From Ignavibacteriaceae bacterium (lineage in GTDB: Bacteria > Bacteroidota > Ignavibacteria > Ignavibacteriales > Ignavibacteriaceae), in NCBI GenBank assembly GCA_026193755.1, contig JAPHUI010000084.1, positions 1-5,947 on the forward strand: a stretch of 5,947 bases of DNA, written 5' to 3'. The notes under the pieces were generated by a model. It saw only the letters and a list, made by a program, of their open reading frames with translations, had not been told where the DNA came from and did no database searches. The stretch's first letter is position 1. Each line of letters starts with the position of its first letter. Positions 1-5,947 of this stretch are shown piece after piece. A program made the position numbers and the translations under genes.

Positions 1-272
1 AAACCGATGACGAGTACCTATCATTTTCAATAGCTCAACAAAATGTTTTAGATAAAAATACATTTACCAGCGTTACACTTGGTTTATATATGGATGATCA
101 ACTGAAGAGTAAAATTAAATTCTGGAATGATTCGAATATTCCTTTCCGAATTGTGAATAACACCTGCGAAATGTGTAATCTATCCGACTGTGCAGAGAGG
201 GTTTCCGAACCAATGACTTTAAGAAGAATTCAAAAATCCTTAAGCATAGAAGATGCAATTAAAAAACTTTAA
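1..272 (+). CDS. C-terminal part of a probable XRE/ScfR-like transcriptional regulator (5' end outside window)
   Basis: The reading frame beginning at base 3 is open from the window edge to the TAA at 270-272. The Met at 90 is therefore probably internal and the gene starts upstream, leaving about 89 residues visible. The tail carries a C-x2-C-x4-C-x2-R motif (CEMCNLSDCAER; Cys codons at 165, 174 and 189), followed by a Pro and a basic, helical end (LRRIQKSLSIEDAIKKL). In the ScfR (short-chain fatty acyl regulator) type of XRE helix-turn-helix proteins, and in related long XRE regulators of Bacteroidota, a similar C-x2-C-x4-C-x2-R signature closes the sensory domain. I assign the family from that motif alone, because the DNA-binding domain is not in the window. 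It could instead be another protein with a small metal-binding Cys cluster. Its stop lies 6 bases from the stop of the convergent thioesterase gene. Confidence 0.55.
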   Translation, partial: TDDEYLSFSIAQQNVLDKNTFTSVTLGLYMDDQLKSKIKFWNDSNIPFRIVNNTCEMCNLSDCAERVSEPMTLRRIQKSLSIEDAIKKL

Positions 273-278
273 TCGATT

Positions 279-713
279 TTAAATAGTTATTCCTTCAAAC
301 TCTGAAATAATTTTTTTCGCTTCTTCAGGAATTTGCATTGTCCTACGAGATACATAATCATAATAAACAAGTTTTGTAACTGAAGTAGCTGCTTTTATTA
401 ATCCGGAATCTTTTTTAATTACTATAATATGTTCAACATTAACATTTTTATGTCCTATTTCCGAAATACGCGTAAACACTTCAATATCATCTCCTAAAAC
501 TACCGGACGAAGATAATCAATCTCAATTCTGGCAACGACAGCTTCAAAATCCAGTCTTTCTTTGTTACGATGGAAAAGAGTGTTAAAATAATCAATGCGG
601 GCTTCTTCAATGTAGGTAAGATATGCTGCATTATTAACATGGCGCATTGCATCTAAATCGGCAAATCTCACTTTGATTTTCAATTTATGTTTGTAATTTG
701 ATAAATCATTCAT
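279..713 (-). CDS. acyl-CoA thioesterase, hotdog fold (4-hydroxybenzoyl-CoA thioesterase / YbgC-FadM type)
   Basis: The product would be a cytoplasmic enzyme that hydrolyses acyl-CoA thioesters to free acid and CoA; the acyl chain it prefers cannot be read from sequence. The protein has 144 residues, the usual size for a single hotdog domain. The N-terminal signature is V15-R-F-A-D-L-D21-A-M-R-H25-V-N-N-x-x-Y31. D21 aligns with the catalytic Asp of 4-hydroxybenzoyl-CoA thioesterase, and the HVNN..Y pattern leads into the long hotdog helix (YLTYIEEARIDYF). The middle shows the expected beta strands (FEAVVARIEIDYLRPVVLGD). The frame can be extended upstream to a TTG at 752. I prefer the ATG at 711-713 because AAGG lies 6 bases upstream of it and the extra 13 residues (MLRYFNLKSLRII) precede the domain without matching it. 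There is no signal peptide. The gene is divergent from the phosphodiesterase gene and convergent with the regulator. The family is confident; the physiological role is open. Confidence 0.88.
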   Translation of the reverse strand: MNDLSNYKHKLKIKVRFADLDAMRHVNNAAYLTYIEEARIDYFNTLFHRNKERLDFEAVVARIEIDYLRPVVLGDDIEVFTRISEIGHKNVNVEHIIVIKKDSGLIKAATSVTKLVYYDYVSRRTMQIPEEAKKIISEFEGITI

Positions 714-716
714 AAT

Positions 717-730
717 AATCCTTAAGGATT
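717..730 (-). promoter_or_regulatory. ribosome binding site inside a 14-bp perfect palindrome, thioesterase gene
   Basis: The palindrome AATCCTTAAGGATT lies directly upstream of the ATG at 713. On the minus strand its second half supplies AAGGATT, a Shine-Dalgarno-like element 6 bases from the start codon. This decides the start in favour of 713 over the TTG at 752. As RNA the element can fold into AAUCC-UUAA-GGAUU, a five-pair stem that would hide the GG of the ribosome binding site. The ribosome-site reading is reasonable; a regulatory role for the fold is inference. Confidence 0.5.
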
Positions 731-763
731 TTAAATTAAAATATCTTAACAAGTAAAATTAAG

Positions 764-779
764 CTAATCATATGATTAG
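764..779. promoter_or_regulatory. 16-bp perfect palindrome in divergent intergenic region, candidate operator
   Basis: CTAATCATATGATTAG is a perfect inverted repeat. It sits in the 147-base gap between the divergent thioesterase (start 713) and phosphodiesterase (start 861) genes, about 50 and 81 bases from the two start codons. The position and symmetry suit a dimeric regulator acting on one or both genes. No known operator consensus is recognised, and AT-rich DNA produces palindromes by chance more readily, so the call is tentative. Confidence 0.3.
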
Positions 780-860
780 TTAGTAGTTGATTTTATACTT
801 TTAAATTAGGTTTACATTATATTTATACGAAAGTACTAATTCACATATTGAAAATTTTTA

Positions 861-1619
861 ATGCCGCATAAAAACTTTTTAATCATTGCACATCGGGGTG
901 AATCCTTTAATGCACCGGAAAATACTTATGCTTCTATAAATTTAGCGTGGGAGAGAAATGACGATGCTGTTGAAATTGATGTCCGATTGACCAAAGATAA
1001 AAAGGTTGTAGTTATTCATGATAAAACAACATTAAGAACAGGAGGAAGATTTAAAAAAATATCTACCAGTGATTATTCTGAATTGGTAAAGGTCAATGTC
1101 GGTAAGTACAAAGGGAAAAGATGGGAAAACGAAAAGATTCCTTTGCTCGACAAAGTTCTTGAAAGCATGCCTAAACACAAACATCTCTTTGTCGAAATAA
1201 AAAGCAGCGCAAAAATTATTAAACCGTTAGAGAAATTAATTGATCAGAAAAAGATTAGATCCAACCAAATTAAGTTTATCGGGTTTGATATTGATTTAAT
1301 GAAATCGTTAAAACAAATCCTACCCGAATTTGAATCATACTGGATAATCAAGGGTAAAGATTATAAAAAGAGAACCGATTTTGAAGAAATGATCAGGAAG
1401 TGCAAGTCTGCCGGACTAAATGGTTTAGATGTAGAAGAAAAAAAATATTTAAGCAAAGAGGTAATTCAAACGGTGAAAGATTTCGGGTTAAGAATCTATA
1501 CCTGGACTGTTGACGACCAGGTCAGAGCAAAGCAATTATTTAATGATGGCATAGATGGAATTACTACAAACAAAGCTTACTGGATTAAAAATAAATTTAA
1601 AGAAGCAAAGATTCTTTAA
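861..1619 (+). CDS. glycerophosphodiester phosphodiesterase, cytoplasmic (UgpQ/GlpQ family)
   Basis: The enzyme would hydrolyse glycerophosphodiesters such as glycerophosphoethanolamine or glycerophosphocholine to sn-glycerol 3-phosphate and the free alcohol. The 252 residues form one TIM-barrel GDPD domain, close to the size of the cytosolic enzyme UgpQ. Family motifs appear in order: A-H11-R12-G near the N-terminus, PENT (19-22), E38-I-D40-V, H53-D, F-V-E112-I-K114, W215-T-V-D-D, and GIDGITTN near the end. H11 and H53 are the expected acid/base pair, and E38, D40 and E112 the expected metal ligands. The barrel starts within ten residues of the initiator Met and there is no signal peptide or lipobox, so it should act in the cytosol rather than in the periplasm like classical GlpQ. 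The ATG at 861 has no clear Shine-Dalgarno sequence, which is common in this type of genome. GlpD, encoded next on the same strand after a 236-base gap, would use its product. The family is secure; the head-group preference is unknown. Confidence 0.93.
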   Translation: MPHKNFLIIAHRGESFNAPENTYASINLAWERNDDAVEIDVRLTKDKKVVVIHDKTTLRTGGRFKKISTSDYSELVKVNVGKYKGKRWENEKIPLLDKVLESMPKHKHLFVEIKSSAKIIKPLEKLIDQKKIRSNQIKFIGFDIDLMKSLKQILPEFESYWIIKGKDYKKRTDFEEMIRKCKSAGLNGLDVEEKKYLSKEVIQTVKDFGLRIYTWTVDDQVRAKQLFNDGIDGITTNKAYWIKNKFKEAKIL

Positions 1620-1855
1620 GTTTACGTACCATAAAAGAAACAGATTTGCCATCTGGTTATCCAGAAAGTTTAAGCTGATAAAGATCTTGTTAAAGGGAGC
1701 TTAATAACATTGCGATCTTGGCGGTAATATTTCTAAGCGTAGTTTGTATGAAGCTTTTAATATTGTAGCTTTCTTTTCATTTTTATGCTTTCGCTGAAGT
1801 TAGTTCACGAAAAGTGTGCAGAAAATAACTTTCATAATTAAAATAAGACGATCAA
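1620..1855. other. 236-base non-coding gap between phosphodiesterase gene and glpD
   Basis: I see no convincing gene here on either strand. It contains a short hairpin CTGG-TTAT-CCAG. It also holds the string ATTGCGATCTTGGCGGTAAT around 1709-1728, which resembles a degenerate piece of the 'cttTGCGatcttTGGCGGTaa' dispersed repeats scattered between genes in many bacterial genomes; that resemblance is from memory. At 1751-1771, AAGCT and AGCTT can pair around an 11-base loop and are followed by a T-rich stretch, a weak candidate terminator for the phosphodiesterase gene. The glpD promoter must lie in this gap unless the two genes are co-transcribed, but no convincing -35/-10 pair stands out. 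Confidence 0.45.
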
Positions 1856-3415
1856 TTGTTACCAAGAGAAAAAATATTGGAGAGGTTATCAGAGAAATCT
1901 GCGAAGTGGGATTTTATAATAATAGGCGGTGGAGCCACAGGGGTTGGTGTTGCGATAGATGCTGAGTCACGGGGTTTGAAAACTATCCTTCTGGAACAAC
2001 ATGATTTTGGAAAAGGAACTTCGAGCAGAAGTACAAAGCTAATTCATGGCGGAGTTCGTTATCTGCAGCAGGGAAATATCTCATTAGTATTAGAAGCATT
2101 AAAGGAACGTGGATTACTTTGCCAGAACGCTCCGCATCTGGTTCATAACATTGCATTTGTTGTTCCTACTTACGATTGGTGGGAAGGAACTTTTTACGGT
2201 GTTGGATTGAAACTTTACGATATGTTAGCCGGCAAATATGGATTTGGGGATTCAAAATCACTCTCCATCGAAGAAACACTTGAACGGATCCCTACATTGG
2301 AAACTAATGGACTAAGAGGCGGAGTTATTTACTATGACGGTCAGTTCGATGATTCACGTTTACTTATTAATATGGTTCAAACCGCCGATGAACTTGGTGC
2401 CGATTTACTTAACTATGTGAAGGTAACTTCACTGATAAAGGAAAACAAAATAATTACTGGCGTAACTGCACTGGATACAGAAACCGGGAAAGAATTTGAG
2501 CTTAAAGTAAAAGCCGTAATCAACGCAACTGGTGTCTTTTCAGATTCAATCAGAAAAATGGACGATAATAATATAAAACCTATAATTACACCAAGCCGCG
2601 GAACACATATTGTCTTAGATAAGTCTTTCCTTCCTGGTGATAATGCAATTATGATTCCTCATACTTCCGATGGAAGAATTCTTTTTGCCATTCCCTGGCA
2701 CAACAGGATAATAATCGGAACAACGGATATTGAAGTAAATAATCCAGTGTTTGAACCAATTGCAGCAGCAGATGAAATCGATTTTCTGCTAACTACAGCT
2801 TCAAAGTATCTTGTTAAGGATCCTTCAAAGAAGGATATATTAAGTGTCTTTTCGGGTCTGCGTCCGCTTGTTACTTCCGGTGATGAGAAAAACAGCGCTG
2901 CAATTTCTAGAGAGCATACGGTTTCTATTTCGAGTAGCGGATTGGTAACGATTGCTGGCGGTAAGTGGACAACTTACCGCAAGATGGCAGAAGACACAGT
3001 AGACCAAGCACTAATTGTTGCACAGTTCGATAATAAACCGTCAGCGACCAAAGACTTACATCTTCACGGTTATATTAAGGGCAAGATTGAAGAAAATGAT
3101 TTTTCAGTTTATGGTTCGGATGCTGATAGTGTAAAAAGATTGTGTGATGAAATGGCGCTAAACAAATTACTTCATCCAAAATTCAGTATAAAAGAAGGAG
3201 AAGTTATTTGGTCTGTACGAAATGAATTCGCAAGAACCGTAGAGGATTTTTTAGCACGACGAACCAGAGCTTTATTTTTAGATGCTAAAGCCTCAATTGA
3301 TATGGCAGCAAAAGTTGCAGAACTAATGGCAGGAGAATTGAATAAAAACAGTGCCTGGATAAAGGAACAGATTGATGCGTTCAAGGAAGTTGCAAAGGGT
3401 TATTTGGTTAAGTGA
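1856..3415 (+). CDS. glpD: aerobic-type glycerol-3-phosphate dehydrogenase, FAD-dependent (GlpD)
   Basis: The enzyme oxidises sn-glycerol 3-phosphate to dihydroxyacetone phosphate and passes electrons through FAD to membrane quinone, linking glycerol and phospholipid turnover to glycolysis and respiration. The 519 residues match the single-subunit GlpD size. The Rossmann FAD-binding motif is IIIGGGATGVGVAIDAESRG, with G24, G26 and G29 as the GxGxxG glycines and E47 as the ribose-binding acid. The family signature TSSRSTKLIHGGVRYL follows at 55-70. A second FAD/substrate motif, AGGKWTTYRKMAEDT, lies near 366-380. The C-terminal DAO_C domain contains WSVRNEFARTVEDFLARRTR from residue 452. There is no C-terminal cysteine-rich [2Fe-2S] domain, which argues against anaerobic GlpA. 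The start is TTG at 1856: an in-frame TAA lies at 1844-1846 and no ATG occurs before the FAD motif. The protein is expected at the inner face of the membrane. No glpF, glpK or glpR is adjacent; the upstream phosphodiesterase is the likely substrate source. Confidence 0.95.
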   Translation: MLPREKILERLSEKSAKWDFIIIGGGATGVGVAIDAESRGLKTILLEQHDFGKGTSSRSTKLIHGGVRYLQQGNISLVLEALKERGLLCQNAPHLVHNIAFVVPTYDWWEGTFYGVGLKLYDMLAGKYGFGDSKSLSIEETLERIPTLETNGLRGGVIYYDGQFDDSRLLINMVQTADELGADLLNYVKVTSLIKENKIITGVTALDTETGKEFELKVKAVINATGVFSDSIRKMDDNNIKPIITPSRGTHIVLDKSFLPGDNAIMIPHTSDGRILFAIPWHNRIIIGTTDIEVNNPVFEPIAAADEIDFLLTTASKYLVKDPSKKDILSVFSGLRPLVTSGDEKNSAAISREHTVSISSSGLVTIAGGKWTTYRKMAEDTVDQALIVAQFDNKPSATKDLHLHGYIKGKIEENDFSVYGSDADSVKRLCDEMALNKLLHPKFSIKEGEVIWSVRNEFARTVEDFLARRTRALFLDAKASIDMAAKVAELMAGELNKNSAWIKEQIDAFKEVAKGYLVK

Positions 3416-3498
3416 TTGCTAAATTGTTTTATTGTTATATTATCGAAATAATTTTAGACCCAAACAATTCAACAACGGAACGATTTAACAATCAAAGA

Positions 3499-4518
3499 CT
3501 AACTAAAGACGTCGTCAAGAATATTTGCAGCCTTTTCAATATCCTCATCATTCACATCAAGATGAGTTACAGCACGAATTGAATCAATAGTTCCAGGAGT
3601 AAGTATTAAACCTTTTTCTTTGCATCTTTTTAATCCTTCTGAAGGTGACATATTTAAAGGTTTAAATAATAGAATATTTGTCTGAACGGCTTCCATGTTT
3701 ATCTCAAGATTCGGATTCAACTTTATTCTCTCGGCAAGATTTTTTGCTTTCCAGTGATCTTCTTTCAATCTTTCCCTATTGTGTTGAACTGCATACAAAG
3801 CAGCAGCTGCAAGAATGCCAACCTGTCTCATTCCTCCACCCCAGGCTTTTCTTACACGATAAGCCTCTTTGATAAATTCTTTTGATCCAGCAATTGCAGA
3901 ACCAACCGGCGCACCTAATCCTTTAGAGAAACAACAGGAAACTGTATCAAAGTGTTGAGCATAATCTTTTGGAGATAATCCGGTTTCAACACAAGCATTC
4001 CAGATCCTCGCACCATCGAGATGATAAAACAGATTGTGTTTCTTTGCAAGATTTTTTAAGGTGATGATATTTTCAATCGGCCAGATCGTTCCACCAGCAC
4101 GATTGTGTGTGTTCTCAACTTCAATAACTTTTGTACGAGGCATATGATATGCAGTTGTACGAATGTATGGCTCAACTTGTTCTGCAGTAAGAATTCCAAG
4201 TTTTCCATCCAGAGGATAAAGTTGAATTCCGCTAAGTCTTGCAGGTGAAGAAGATTCGTAATTAAAGATATGTGCTTCCCTGTCACAAATAACTTCATCA
4301 CCGGGATCCGTGAGAACATTTAGACAAATCTGGTTTCCCATAACCCCGCTTGGGACATATAATGCTGCTTCCTTTCCCAGAAGTTCAGCAATATATTCTT
4401 CAAGTTTATTAACAGTGGGATCTTCCTTAAAAACATCATCACCAACTTCTGCCTCAGACATCGCCTTACGCATTTCGGGTGATGGTTTGGTTACTGTGTC
4501 GCTTCTTAAGTCTATCAT
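3499..4518 (-). CDS. ltaE: low-specificity L-threonine aldolase (PLP-dependent)
   Basis: The enzyme cleaves L-threonine or L-allo-threonine, and related beta-hydroxy amino acids, to glycine and an aldehyde. It is a cytoplasmic fold-type I PLP enzyme. The 339 residues compare with 333 for E. coli LtaE, and the sequence runs nearly in register with it. It opens with the hallmark MIDLRSDTVTKPSPEMRKAM, then has VGDDVFKEDPTVNKLE (25-40) and the SGVMGNQI stretch (57-64). H83 in EAHIF is the residue that stacks on the PLP ring. ENTHNRAGGT (135-144) and H166-L-D168-G-A-R171 give the Asp that pairs with the pyridine nitrogen and the substrate-binding Arg. K199 in SCCFSKGLGAPVGS forms the Schiff base with PLP. 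No key residue is missing. The ATG at 4516-4518 has no obvious Shine-Dalgarno sequence but starts exactly at the family N-terminus. The gene follows lnt on the same strand after 95 bases that contain a palindromic repeat pair, and it converges on glpD with 83 bases between stops. A functional link to either neighbour is not evident. Confidence 0.95.
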   Translation of the reverse strand: MIDLRSDTVTKPSPEMRKAMSEAEVGDDVFKEDPTVNKLEEYIAELLGKEAALYVPSGVMGNQICLNVLTDPGDEVICDREAHIFNYESSSPARLSGIQLYPLDGKLGILTAEQVEPYIRTTAYHMPRTKVIEVENTHNRAGGTIWPIENIITLKNLAKKHNLFYHLDGARIWNACVETGLSPKDYAQHFDTVSCCFSKGLGAPVGSAIAGSKEFIKEAYRVRKAWGGGMRQVGILAAAALYAVQHNRERLKEDHWKAKNLAERIKLNPNLEINMEAVQTNILLFKPLNMSPSEGLKRCKEKGLILTPGTIDSIRAVTHLDVNDEDIEKAANILDDVFS

Positions 4519-4534
4519 AATAATTTATTTTAAT

Positions 4535-4606
4535 TGACATCCTGAGCTTGTCGAAGGATGGTTATTTTATTTTAAGATGTCACACTTCGACAGGCTCAGT
4601 GTGACA
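4535..4606. repeat. pair of inverted REP-like palindromic units (CTGAGCYTGTCGAAG core)
   Basis: Two copies of one 15-base core face each other: CTGAGCTTGTCGAAG at 4542-4556, and its complement CTTCGACAGGCTCAG at 4585-4599, which match at 14 of 15 positions. Each copy also has its own flanking stem: CATCCT/AGGATG at 4538-4543 and 4555-4560 around an 11-base loop, and TGTCACAC/GTGTGACA at 4578-4585 and 4599-4606 around a 13-base loop. The two stems differ in sequence while each stays perfectly self-complementary, so the pairing looks conserved by compensation. I recognise the core as a dispersed intergenic element common in Bacteroidota/Ignavibacteria-type genomes, from memory and not from a search. 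The right-hand hairpin begins 8 bases past the lnt stop codon and may act as an mRNA 3' stabiliser or weak terminator, but it lacks a clean T-tract on the minus strand. Confidence 0.75.
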
Positions 4607-4613
4607 GGAAAAT

Positions 4614-5947
4614 TTACATTTTAAATTTTTTCTTTAACCAAATTAAAATATTCATTCCAAAAATCCAGAAAGAAAATACCGAGCAAAGTACTGGAATAAT
4701 TAATGGATTCTTTGTGTAAAAAGTTTTCTCTTCCTGTAAAGGAACATCACCAACCAAAGTTGTTTTAGTAAACATCTTGGTTTCTGCAAGTATTTCCCCT
4801 TTGGCATTTATAATACAACTAATTCCTCCATTTGCACAACGAACAACTGATCTTCTATTTTCAACAGCACGAAGAATTGCAAAATCTTTATGTTGATACG
4901 GACCGCTTGAATTTCCGTACCAGCTGTCATTGGTAACCACAGTAATTAACTCGGCACCTTTTTGCACAAATGCAGAAACAAAAACAGGATCAACAGATTC
5001 GTAGCAGACAATTCCGCCAACTTTTATTGTATCTAATTTGCTGTTAAACATTTTAAAAACGGTTGTATCTTTTCCGACGTTCCAACCAGTGATACCAACT
5101 CCCCACTTGAAAATATCTCCTAAAAATGAAAATTGATCTGCAAAAGGAACACGCTCTCCTAATGGTACGAGTTTCATTTTTCCATATCGTTGGATTTGTC
5201 TGGTTCCAGGGTTCAGTCCGATTAGAGCATTGTAAGTCGCATAATAATAATTCCCCTGCTTGGAATATTTTGCATCCTCAGGAATCTTTTGACCACTCGC
5301 GTAATAAATTATATCCGGCATGCCAGTTAGCAATGAAACGTCATTTCTATTTATAAAACTGAATATTGAATCTGCTACAATTGAGTAAGCTCCTCCAAAT
5401 GCATCAACAGGAAGTGCTGTCTCAGGCCATAAAATTATTTCAGCACCCTCATTAACACATTTTTTGGAAATCTCAAGATATTGTTTTGTTAATTGACCAA
5501 GGTTTACTTTCTTCCATTTTTTCCACGGATCAAGATTGGGCTGAACAACTCCGACTCTGACTTTCTTTTCTGATACTTTAAAAGATGAATTCCGATAAAT
5601 ACCATAAATCAACAAACTAAAAAAAATGAATAGCGTTATTGTTGTGTTAACAAAATTAATTTTACTTTCTTTCTCTCTTGCAAAAATTGATTTATAGATT
5701 AATACGTTGATGTATGCTGTAACAAGTGATAAACCAAATGTTCCGATAATATCCGCACCCTGAATAAACAAATTAAATTTCGCTAAACCATGCCCAAGAA
5801 GAAGCCAGGGAAATCTCAAATCTGTCAATGTTAAAAGGTATTCCATTGTCATCCAAAAAATTGGATATAACCATAACGCATCAAATCTGGGAAATACTTT
5901 TTTAGTTAAATAGTAAAGTGTTGAGGGAATCATCATTACGCACGGGT
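4614..5947 (-). CDS. lnt: apolipoprotein N-acyltransferase Lnt, N-terminus missing at window edge
   Basis: Lnt is an inner-membrane enzyme that transfers an acyl chain from phospholipid to the N-terminal cysteine of diacylated apolipoprotein, the last step of lipoprotein maturation in Gram-negative bacteria. The frame stays open through the right edge, with Pro-Cys-Val preceding the Met at 5936. That Met is therefore not the true start, and roughly the first 80-100 residues with their membrane helices are missing compared with the usual 500 or more. Numbering from that Met, hydrophobic helices lie at about 20-37, 60-82 and 98-114, with the family's FPWLLLGHG at 42-50. The nitrilase-type periplasmic domain spans about 125-400. 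Its catalytic triad is present: E172 in WPETALP, K253 in YGKMKLVPLGERVP, and C311 in GGIVCYES. Further family motifs are TNDSWYGNSSGPYQH and RAVENRRSVVRCANGGIS. A final membrane helix at about 411-434 ends in KKKFKM. It lies upstream of ltaE on the same strand. The assignment is secure. Confidence 0.96.
   Translation of the reverse strand, partial: PCVMMIPSTLYYLTKKVFPRFDALWLYPIFWMTMEYLLTLTDLRFPWLLLGHGLAKFNLFIQGADIIGTFGLSLVTAYINVLIYKSIFAREKESKINFVNTTITLFIFFSLLIYGIYRNSSFKVSEKKVRVGVVQPNLDPWKKWKKVNLGQLTKQYLEISKKCVNEGAEIILWPETALPVDAFGGAYSIVADSIFSFINRNDVSLLTGMPDIIYYASGQKIPEDAKYSKQGNYYYATYNALIGLNPGTRQIQRYGKMKLVPLGERVPFADQFSFLGDIFKWGVGITGWNVGKDTTVFKMFNSKLDTIKVGGIVCYESVDPVFVSAFVQKGAELITVVTNDSWYGNSSGPYQHKDFAILRAVENRRSVVRCANGGISCIINAKGEILAETKMFTKTTLVGDVPLQEEKTFYTKNPLIIPVLCSVFSFWIFGMNILIWLKKKFKM

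Noticed and set aside
261..290. Possible shared terminator between the convergent regulator and thioesterase genes (TTTAA-TCGATT-TTAAA)
   Set aside because: It is a five-pair all-A/T stem overlapping the coding ends; not stable enough to support a terminator call.
714..752. N-terminal extension of the thioesterase to the TTG at 752
   Set aside because: The extension has no homology-like content, and a good ribosome site points to the ATG at 713.
811..839. TTTACA and TACTAA spaced by 17 bases, and TATATTTA at 818-825 resembling the Bacteroidota -7 element, upstream of the phosphodiesterase gene
   Set aside because: Either could be the promoter, but the -10 match is poor in the first and no well-placed -33 element supports the second; AT-rich DNA gives such matches by chance.
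3172..3384. Open frame of 70 codons on the minus strand inside glpD
   Set aside because: It lies wholly within the conserved C-terminal domain of GlpD on the opposite strand and its translation shows no recognisable family; it is a shadow of the real gene.
3422..3469. AATTGTTT / AAACAATT inverted repeat between the convergent glpD and ltaE stops, possible bidirectional terminator
   Set aside because: The stem is all but one A/T pairs, is separated by a 32-base loop and has no T-tract; too weak to call, although some terminator probably exists here.
4056..4319. Open frame of 87 codons overlapping ltaE in another minus-strand frame
   Set aside because: It overlaps well-conserved LtaE sequence including the PLP-stacking His region and has no motif of its own.
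4310..4537. Open frame of 75 codons on the plus strand opposite the ltaE N-terminus, running into the repeat
   Set aside because: It is antisense to the LtaE signature region, its translation is Ser/Thr-rich with no recognised domain, and no ribosome site is seen.
5126..5356. Open frame of 76 codons on the plus strand opposite lnt
   Set aside because: It is antisense to the catalytic domain of Lnt, where the minus-strand frame carries all expected motifs.

Overview
The window is AT-rich bacterial DNA holding six protein genes and no RNA gene, CRISPR array or insertion sequence that I can see. Four genes are complete and two run off the edges. Several things fit a Gram-negative member of the Bacteroidota/Chlorobi/Ignavibacteriota (FCB) group: an apolipoprotein N-acyltransferase, mostly weak or absent Shine-Dalgarno sequences, a TTG start, a regulator tail with the CxxCxxxxCxxR signature, and a dispersed CTGAGCYTGTCGAAG repeat that I associate with genomes of this group. 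An Ignavibacteria-like host is my best guess. It is an inference from style, not a demonstrated placement.

Layout. Positions 1-272 (+) are the C-terminal end of a probable XRE/ScfR-like transcriptional regulator. It converges, with only 6 bases between, on a hotdog-fold acyl-CoA thioesterase (279-713, -). A divergent AT-rich intergenic region with two perfect palindromes (717-730 and 764-779) separates the thioesterase from a cytoplasmic glycerophosphodiester phosphodiesterase (861-1619, +). After a 236-base non-coding gap comes an FAD-dependent glycerol-3-phosphate dehydrogenase, GlpD (1856-3415, +). GlpD converges on a low-specificity L-threonine aldolase, LtaE (3499-4518, -). Upstream of ltaE on the same strand lies the apolipoprotein N-acyltransferase Lnt (4614 to the right edge, -), which lacks its N-terminus here. 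A pair of inverted REP-like palindromic units (4535-4606) fills the lnt-ltaE gap.

Functionally, the clearest pairing is the phosphodiesterase with GlpD. The first would release glycerol 3-phosphate from deacylated phospholipid head groups, and the second would oxidise it to dihydroxyacetone phosphate while feeding electrons to the quinone pool. The thioesterase and Lnt also touch lipid metabolism, but nothing in the sequence shows that they are co-regulated with this pair. LtaE is an amino-acid enzyme with no evident link to its neighbours.

I found no convincing undescribed system. The gene content is ordinary housekeeping and lipid metabolism. The points worth a second look are the repeat pair, the palindromes at the divergent promoter (one covering a ribosome binding site), the cysteine motif of the truncated regulator, and the scruffy gap before glpD.
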